Shown piece after piece: positions 57,630 to 64,000 of a stretch of 64,000 bases of DNA. The stretch covers positions 18,600,001-18,664,000 of the forward strand of contig CM121341.1 of NCBI GenBank assembly GCA_051530055.1, written 5' to 3'. This DNA comes from Neoechinorhynchus agilis. Lineage: Eukaryota > Acanthocephala. Below the pieces are notes generated by a model, which ran no database searches, was not told the DNA's origin, and was given only the letters and a program-made list of their open reading frames with translations. Made by a program: the position numbers and the translations under genes. The stretch's first letter is position 1. Every line of letters starts with the position of its first letter.

Positions 57630-57840
57630 GCTACTTATTATGCAGACTTATACCACATCCTTACAGGACTAATGCCCTTGATCCCAGTTAAGGGTCAACT
57701 GGTTCGAATCCGTTACCGCCAGTGACGCACAACCAAAGGGGACGAAATACCACTGAAGGGAGGAAAGTCACTGATAATTCTCGCCCCCTGGAGGTATCTG
57801 ATGATCCGGCGGGATGTACAAACTCATATCGGATGGTCCA
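57630..57840 (+). mobile_element. tRNA-derived SINE, copy 1
   Basis: Contains a box B GGTTCGAATCC at 57711-57721, preceded by a GATCCCAGTTAAGGGTC arm as in a tRNA with a long variable loop. Then follows the family body (CAAAGGGGACGAAATAC, GAAGGGAGGAAA, CTGGAGGTATCTGA). The 5' half of the tRNA head is degraded. Confidence 0.75.
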
Positions 57841-58873
57841 GGGTAATAAATGATTTTATGCGCTTCCCTGAACCAGATTGGTGGGCTTTGTGCCCAAGGA
57901 AAATTATCAGCCGGGAAAAAGGCTGAACCTAGATACTTAAAAAAATAAGCTGAGTAATTTTTTAAATGGTACTTTTTGCTCTTGTAAAATAAGCTTTTCT
58001 GGTGCTTTTTTAATCGAAAAAATTTGTTCCATCGCAATAAAAAAATTCTAATATCCACACGGATTGCCAAATCTCTAAACGGACCTAATAAGGTGCCCTC
58101 GGAACCATTAAAGCGGCAAGAGCCGTCATTGGGCTTTGGACCAAAACCAAAACTTGCTGTTTGATACTTTGTTTACACTGCTGAGGGCCGTGATCTTTAT
58201 TCTTCTCTTCCTCTGCTAGTGGCAACCTCTTTTGGCACGACGATTCGTTAGCACGACGGAGACGATGTTGCCATTGTAGACTGCAGCGAGCTTTATAAAA
58301 AAAGGTTTTTGGTTGACTAATTCGAAATATCAAAGTCGTCTAATTTTGTGACCGAATTGTGCTCGAAATATAAGTTCCATGTTTCAGTCTTCTCTTTATT
58401 CCACCGAGATAAAAAATGTTTTCTTAATTTTATCAAAGTTTATTTGGAACTGAACCTAGGATCTGTCATTTCTTGTGCAATTGAGGACGGTGCCATAATG
58501 ACGGTTCAATTATTTTAATGACTTAAAAGAAACGAACGTTCCTCTCGACTTTTCGTCCAATAGTTCGCTTCGTAGTTCTTGTGCTTGTCAGTTGATGGCA
58601 TCCATTTAGAAGCGAATTACTTTACTGCTGAATATAAACCAAGGTTTAGGGAATCGAAGCCGACGAGTGAGGAAATAATCTCAACTTGTACAAGAAGTTC
58701 ATTTTTAAACAACAATACAACTAACCACCCGAATGCAATCCTCAATTTCTTTTTTTACCTAGAAATCGGAATAATTTATTGAAAAAAATATTCTTTGTTT
58801 TGTAATGCTCAGTCTGTTGATTACAACGACTGAACTTTTGCGACGACAGTTTCTCCTCAGAAAACAACCAACA
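57841..58873. other. Spacer before the HORMA gene
   Basis: No gene supported. A minus frame at 58333-58085 (82 aa) has no recognisable domain. A TTTCTCCTCAG acceptor-like site ends at 58861, 13 bases before the HORMA ATG, so a 5' UTR intron may lie here. Confidence 0.35.
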
Positions 58874-61684
58874 ATGCCTTCGAAATTACAAAGATACTTT
58901 TATGCGGGTTTTATTACAGAACAGACTATGGTTTCACAATTTAGCAAATATCTTCGTATTTCCATCGGTGAGTAAAACAATTCTTAAAGTGTTTAAATTC
59001 GGGTTCACATTGTTGATTTTGAGTCTTTTTATGGCTGATTTACCGCTTGAAAACACATTCAAAAGTGGCGTAATTTGTTTGTTTTTGTGGAGCAGCGACA
59101 AACAAGAAAACATGAAAATCTTTTCTATTTTTGAAAGTTGCATCTGAGATTTATTACCAAATTGAGTATTAAATTTTGTTTCTCGTTAAGGTTCTTGCAG
59201 TAAAGGAGATGTTACAAAGTTATGCCAGAATTTCCACTTTACCGAACCTTTTGTACGCCTCCCATCTCGGAGGAATTTTAACCGGCATAAAGCAGACAAA
59301 TAAGGAACATGGACTTTTGAACGAATGGCCTTTATAAATCATTAAATTTTAGTTTGTCCCTTCTTGTCCGGCTTATTTTTGGGCATAAAGCCAAACCAAT
59401 TACAGAAGTGATATAACCACATAGTCTCTAATGCGCGGTTAAAGTTTGTACATTCCTCCGGATCCTCAGATACCTCCATTAGGCGGGACTCATCAGTGAG
59501 TTTCCTCCCTTCAGCGATATTTCGTCCCCTTTGGTTGTACGTCATTGGTGGTAACAGATTCGAACCACTTGACCCCTAATCGGGATCGCGGGCATTAGTA
59601 CACTTGACCACCTCGACACAACTACGAAATGTCAAACTCAGCCAGTTTATCGACTCAGGGTGAGCGCTGTGTTCTATTTTAAGTTTTACTGGCAAGGCGG
59701 TATTGTTATCATCAAATTTTAGTCTATCCCTTTCTTGTCCGGCTTATTTTTTAGGCATAAAGCCAAACCAATTACATCAGAGAAGTGATATAACCACATA
59801 GTCTATAATGCACGGTTAAGTGAGTGCCAGTAAAAAAAACTTAAAAATAGAATACAGCGCTCACCCTGAGTCGAAAAACTGGCAGGGGTTGACATTTCGT
59901 AGTTGCGTCGAGGAGGTCAAGTGGACTAATGCCCGTGATCCCAATTAGGGGTCAAGTGGTTCGAATCCGTTACCACCAATGACGCACAGCCAAAGGGGAC
60001 GAAATACCGTTGAAGGGAGGAAACTCACTGATGCGTCCCGCCTCCTGGAGCTATCTGAGAATCCGGAGGGTCAATAAAAGGTCATAAATTGAAAAGGATT
60101 CTATTTGGGGCTTTTGACGCTCTCAAACTAAATTGGGTGAGTGATCTTCAATATTGAAAAATCGAGCAATTAGCATTTTTAGTTGCATTCCTTTGATATT
60201 GGAATCGTAAGTATGGGCTAAAGTGCATCGAAATCCATAGAAGTTCATATAATGTTCAATCACACAAATACATAATCCTCTCGAGTGATTGAATATTTTG
60301 TAGAACCTCTGCCGACTGTTCAACGTCGCAAGCCTCTCGCGCACTCGAAGTCTATAGATTTTTATTTCGATATCGAATAGACGGGAATCGTCATCAGGTT
60401 ATAAGTCAATTAAGTTTTGGCGATTTCCTCTCGTCGCCCGTCGATTCATCAGCAGCTTCTGATCACATTACGAACGAATTTCAACGATTATTCGCATCAA
60501 TCGAAAAAGGAGTACAGAAACTAAACGATCTGCAATCAGGACTTGGGATCCGAATTAAAGTGAATTTAACCGAAAACGCCCCTACTGATTACGTCCCTGA
60601 TGGCTACCACGATTCCCTTGATGGACGATTCAAATGCTATGGTAACCGAAAGTTCAAAAAGATCATCGAGCATCAAACAAAAACTGCTTTTCACGTATGC
60701 CAAATGGACATTCGTGTTGACATGTCACGAATAAAGAAGTTGGCACCGATGGAAGATTCAGCTTCGAAGGAACAATTAAAAGTTGATCAAGATTGTCCGT
60801 CGGATCGCGAAGATGTATCATCGTGCGATACATTAGGCGCTTCATCAATAGAATACGATGACGCCATGATTGCAGCCCGATCCATGGCCACTACGAAAGC
60901 TCAATCTTTCAGTTCAACGAGTTCGAATTCGAGCGCTTCTGTTATAAACGAAGGGATGGAATGTGAGCTTAAGACACTTTTTCTCATTATATTCTGGCCT
61001 TCCTTTTTTAGTCACGATTATTCAGCCTGGTCACAGGTATTATTCTTACAGCGATCTAAAATCTTTGAAATGTAATTGTCCGTGTAAAATCAAGAAGGTA
61101 ACTAAGTGGCAACCGTGCTGCCGTGGGTTAATAGCAGTCTTATTTTAAGGATGAGAACGGACCTTTCATGATTTGTAAACGTTGCGAGTGCTACCGACAC
61201 TCTTGCTGTTTTGCATTCATGACAACTGATTCGAATGTTCAGACAAGTTCATGCCACGAATGTTCCGAGGGAGAAGGTGCCTATGCGTTAACCACTAACG
61301 CCAATCTTCTTGAGATTAACAATCAATCACTCCAGGTAAAATCGAACGACAGTCGCTCATCGTCCACCTTTCTCTTAGTCCATTTGTGTCTGGCGCCGTC
61401 TTCTTCTCTATTTCGTGATGAACCTCTCGATATCAGTTGAAGATTTATCTGTGTTTCTCGATTCCCGAGAGCGAGCTTCGTCGTTGATCAAAATTCTTTG
61501 TGAGTTGGGAGTTGTGGATGAAGAAAGGGATTCTCGTGGCGAACAAAAAGTAAAAATGGATAAACTCGCCGAACTGTGCAGAATGTACGGATTAAAGCAT
61601 GACGAAAAGGAATTGGACAAAATCCGACGAACAGTCAGTCCACTTTCATCGACTGTTCAAATCACTACAAAAAAGAGAAGTTAA
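58874..61684 (+). CDS. HORMA-domain meiotic axis protein with PHD and winged helix
   Basis: Hop1/HORMAD-family protein: builds the chromosome axis, promotes meiotic breaks and synapsis, and binds closure motifs through the HORMA safety belt. Exons: 58874-58971 (F-I-T-E-Q-T-M-V-S...Y-L-R-I-S-I), a second from 59024 (L-P-L-E-N-T-F-K-S), a gap not resolved, then 60304-60962, 61012-61097, 61138-61335 and 61379-61684. Junctions of the last four keep frame; their introns are 49, 40 and 43 nt. HORMA core: V-Y-R-F-L-F-R-Y and T-D-Y-V-P-D-G-Y. A Ser-rich linker follows. The PHD finger is C-N-C-P-C...M-I-C-K-R-C-E-C-Y-R-H-S-C...C-H-E-C. A winged helix at the end (V-W-R-R-L-L-L-Y through L-C-E-L-G-V-V-D) matches the chromatin-binding region known in many Hop1 proteins. 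SINEs sit in the unresolved intron. AATAAA near 61743. Confidence 0.85.
59342..59700 (-). mobile_element. tRNA-derived SINE, copy 2 (fullest)
   Basis: Minus strand: tRNA-like head with a box-B variant (59557-59567), body with CAAAGGGGACGAAATA and GAAGGGAGGAAACTCACTGA, then a 3' tail of about 110 bp (GTAATTGGTTTGGCTTTATG) ending near 59342. Lies in the HORMA gene intron, antisense to it. Confidence 0.8.
59701..60085 (+). mobile_element. tRNA-derived SINE, copy 3 plus inverted tail piece
   Basis: 59714-59822 repeats the tail of copy 2 in the same (minus) orientation. 59823-60085 is a plus-strand head and body with exact box B at 59958-59968. A short inverted repeat (GAATACAGCGCTCACCCTGAG and its complement at 59655-59675) links copies 2 and 3, so the pair is nearly palindromic. 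Confidence 0.75.
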
Positions 61685-62580
61685 TAGAAGTGTTTTATGA
61701 TGTTTTTATGTTCCAGAAGTTATTATTGTTCCGTTCAGTATGCAATAAATCATACTTTTTCAGTCATAATGCTAAATTTTTGACGAGCGAAAATAACTAT
61801 GAGTGCGAAATGATGAAAAAATAGCTGAATAATATAAGGAAGATGTGTAAACCGGTACAGATAAAAAAGTTAAATAGTTAAAATCGAACAAATTCCGACC
61901 AGCAATCAATTTTTTCACCGAATGCGCCTAAATTTATACTTAAAAACACAGATTATAAATAAAAATTCAAAGCTTCGTTGATCAAAAACGAATTGAGGCA
62001 AAAATGGAAAATTAGGGAACATTGGATGCACAAATACTGCTTCCACAGCTGAGAGAGAGTATTGAGTCGCATCTACAAATTCTAAAGTTGATGAAATGCA
62101 TTAAAATATTTTCTTGAGTAATCTGATATTTTGTTCCTTGCATCGGCTTGTCGAGCATTTGGATCGAAGCTCCCATTTACATCATAAATATCTCATAATT
62201 TTACCTTCTATAAGAATTTCGCACATTTTTAATCAACAACTTTAAAAGCAGTGTTTATTTTTCACTTTCTCAACGAATTTCACCATTTTCGAAGCGAATA
62301 AGATTTATCCCGCAATCATGTACTAGTTTCAGCGAATATTTTTTTGTGCGATTTCGCAACTTTTCAAAAAATCGGCAATCTTTCCAGTTTACGAAACATC
62401 ACAGATGAACTTTTCGATGCAAAACTCAAATTACAATAAAGTCGTGTTTAATCCTATTCCTTTGGTCAAACAATACGTTTGTTTACTAAAATACGTCTCA
62501 AATACACAGTATATAATAACACGTTTTATTATTTGTGCTTAAGAAATTAGACCCATGTACCTTTGGGTTCTCATAAACAC
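61685..62580. other. AT-rich stretch without gene
   Basis: Nothing recognised beyond the AATAAA near 61743 that probably ends the HORMA transcript. Confidence 0.45.
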
Positions 62581-62640
62581 GCGGTTGTTGATTTTTGAAT
62601 GGATAACGGATTCGGTCGGGTAGGCAAATCCGGTCGGCAG

Positions 62641-62765
62641 ATGTCCGTTCAGGTGAGAATACCCGTCGGGGAATGTCCGTTGGGGTGGCAATATCCGGCC
62701 ATTGGATGTCTGTTCGGGAGAATATGCGGTGGGGGATGTCCGTTCTGGTGGGGATTAGCGGATAT
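62641..62765. repeat. Short minisatellite, ~32-bp unit
   Basis: ATGTCCGTT or ATGTCTGTT recurs at 62641, 62673, 62706 and 62736, with G-rich sequence between. It is unusually GC-rich for this region. The block just before it (62555-62640) is a third copy of the sequence found at the inner edges of the large inverted duplication. Confidence 0.65.
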
Positions 62766-62769
62766 TGCT

Positions 62770-63640
62770 CGCAGGTTCATTTCGGGTGATGATATCCAAC
62801 AAGAATGGGCATTGTGGAAAAGGAGCGGAGGTATAGGAAGGTGCGAGGTGTAGGAAATAAAATGTGGTAAAAATGGTGGCAGTAGAGCTGAGAGGCATTT
62901 TGATTGTTTGATTTTGTGTGGTGTCTGATTTCGAGTAGAGATTGTAATTTGAGTCGGTGCAGAGATTTTGATTGATGGAGTCTAGAACCTGTTTTAATTC
63001 AGAAGAGGACAAATTTGGGAATGGATCAGGGTTGCGTATACCAAAAGAGTCTTCGACGGCCCACCGCTATGTTTAATTGCAACCTGAACGGATTTTAGAG
63101 GAAAGAAAGTTTTTGCGAGCGACAAGTATTTTGTTAGTTAGAGCTATTTGTAAACGGGAAAGTCTAGAGAGTTATTGCGATGGACCTTAGATGCTTGCTT
63201 TTGAACGAGTTTTAAGATTTGGATTATCCATGGTGGGTTACGGTTTGATATTCTAATGAATTTTTTTATGATTGAAGTTAGGGAGGATACGGCAAAGGAA
63301 AGGTTATTTGTACTCTCAGAGTGGAATGTGCGAATATTAGAGTTGAACAATTTTATAAAATTGTGCTGAATTGCAGTTGAAGGGGGTAAGCCACGTTTCT
63401 GTTGAGGTGACTAGGTAAGCTTTTCAAGTAGATGAAATGAGTGAAATTTCATCTATTTTAGGAAGAAGGCTACAAGTGTTGAAGTAGATTACGGTGGGGA
63501 ATGGGATTATGGATTTCGGTAAATCGGGGGTAGAAATAAGGGAGATTGAGGTTGCATTGTTCGTCGCGGGTGATAAATTAACGGAGAAACTCATTTGATG
63601 TTGTCGATATGTGAGGTATCGGGGAATGTGATACCCGGTA
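62770..63640 (-). mobile_element. Jockey/CR1-type LINE, 5' fragments
   Basis: Minus-strand frames read F-N-T-C-S-L-L-P-K (about 63490), R-I-S-N-R-N-P-P-W (about 63235) and S-S-S-E-L-K-Q-V-L (about 63010). The first two correspond to F-Y-S-N-I-R-S-L-L-P and R-I-S-N-R-D-P-P-W of copy A. Decayed; the RT part is missing. Confidence 0.6.
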
Positions 63641-63645
63641 AATGA

Positions 63646-63700
63646 GTATTTATAAAAGACGTTTCGAACCTCGTCGGGTTCATCATCAGTTCTAAAATAC
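63646..63700 (-). ncRNA. Hammerhead ribozyme (type I) of a Penelope-like element
   Basis: Minus strand, 5' to 3': 11-bp stem I (5 bp, one bulged U, 6 bp) enclosing the core; CTGATGA (63689-63683); one unpaired T; stem II GAACC/GGTTC with loop CGACGA; then GAAAC and GTC, where a hammerhead would cut. Stem III is only A-C/G-U, as in the short hammerheads known from Penelope-like elements. All core bases are canonical except the unpaired base before stem II. It lies just after the nuclease stop of the element at the window end. Confidence 0.75.
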
Positions 63701-64000
63701 AAGTGGATGCGTAATTATTTCGCCCTCACACGCGCTTATGGTTGATTTTGTTGTTTCATTTGGTTAGCTGTGAAGACAGAGTTTGTAACCTCGTTGGTCA
63801 TTCATGTCCGGTTTCTGTTCTTTGATTAATATGGCTTCTTTAATTAAGCGTCGAAAATTATTGCGTTCACTTGCTAAAACCCTCGTTTGGTCATAATTGA
63901 CCACGTGGCCAGTTTGCACCTCGTGTAGTGCAATATTCGATGCTACCACCTTCTGAGTCTTGGAACGTTTATGTTCTGCCAATCTCGTTTTCAGATTACG
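63701..64000 (-). mobile_element. Penelope-like element, C-terminus (runs off window)
   Basis: The minus frame from 63982 or beyond to 63764 reads L-A-E-H-K-R-S, H-E-V-Q-T-G-H-V-V-N-Y and F-R-R-L-I-K-E-A-I. This is the second half of a GIY-YIG nuclease domain, typical of Penelope-like proteins. The remainder lies beyond 64000. It is followed by the hammerhead at 63646-63700. Confidence 0.8.

Noticed and set aside
57660-57721. tRNA gene
   Set aside because: Box B is perfect but the acceptor and D stems do not pair, and the same block recurs at 59940 with a long shared body, so it is a SINE head.
58085-58333. 82-aa minus-strand frame
   Set aside because: No domain, no signal peptide, no splice context; likely chance.
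59190-59335. 48-codon open frame next to a SINE, after a TTGCAG acceptor-like site
   Set aside because: It does not match HORMA sequence at that position and cannot be tied to another gene.
1-64000. CRISPR arrays, bacterial operons or riboswitches
   Set aside because: None seen. Spliced genes, LINEs and Penelope elements make this eukaryotic DNA, and the one phased array lacks conserved repeats of CRISPR size.

Overview
This is animal nuclear DNA: single genes lie in a sea of old mobile elements. The clear host genes have canonical GT-AG introns, several only about 40-52 nt long. One gene (U11/U12 35K) belongs to the minor spliceosome. A nematode outside the Caenorhabditis-like lineages, perhaps an enoplean, would fit short introns plus a kept minor spliceosome, but I cannot prove the phylum from the sequence.

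Host genes found: mitochondrial ribosomal protein L2 (about 3498-5360, +); an inverted pair of U11/U12-35K genes (19232-19828 - and 32300-32896 +); a CPEB-type translational regulator (21486-22724, -); Pescadillo (23349-25365, -, four exons resolved); a two-domain LOTUS protein (37021-37656, +); a tRNA-Ile(AAU) (41968-42041, +); and a HORMA-PHD-winged-helix meiotic axis protein (58874-61684, +). A 212-aa secreted protein of unknown family and an unidentified, frame-interrupted gene are also present in inverted duplicate.

Layout: 1-2.7 kb is a C-rich Jockey/CR1-like LINE with a 97%-like sister copy at 39.2-41.0 kb. 3.5-5.4 kb is MRPL2, with a palindromic Penelope-like relic in its second intron. 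6.2-12.9 kb is LINE, Penelope and LTR debris. 12.9-20.2 kb and 32.0-36.6 kb are the arms of a large inverted duplication around an 11.8-kb spacer holding CPEB, Pescadillo and a Penelope-like element. 37-41 kb has the LOTUS gene and more LINE/Penelope debris. 41.6-43.5 kb has the tRNA beside retroelement pieces. 44.2-48.0 kb is a fossil gypsy-type element with both LTRs. 49.3-51.5 kb is an unusual array in which a short motif recurs about every 118 bp. 53.6-57.4 kb is a second LINE family. 57.6-60.1 kb has tRNA-derived SINEs, partly inside an intron of the HORMA gene. The right end is LINE plus the 3' end of another Penelope-like element with a well-formed hammerhead motif.

Three host genes (CPEB, LOTUS, HORMA) belong to families best known from germ cells and meiosis, but nothing shows that they form an operon. 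The most notable structures are the big inverted duplication, the repeated hammerhead-like motifs of the Penelope elements (all with one extra base before stem II), their recurrent mirror-image arrangement, and the 118-bp phased array.
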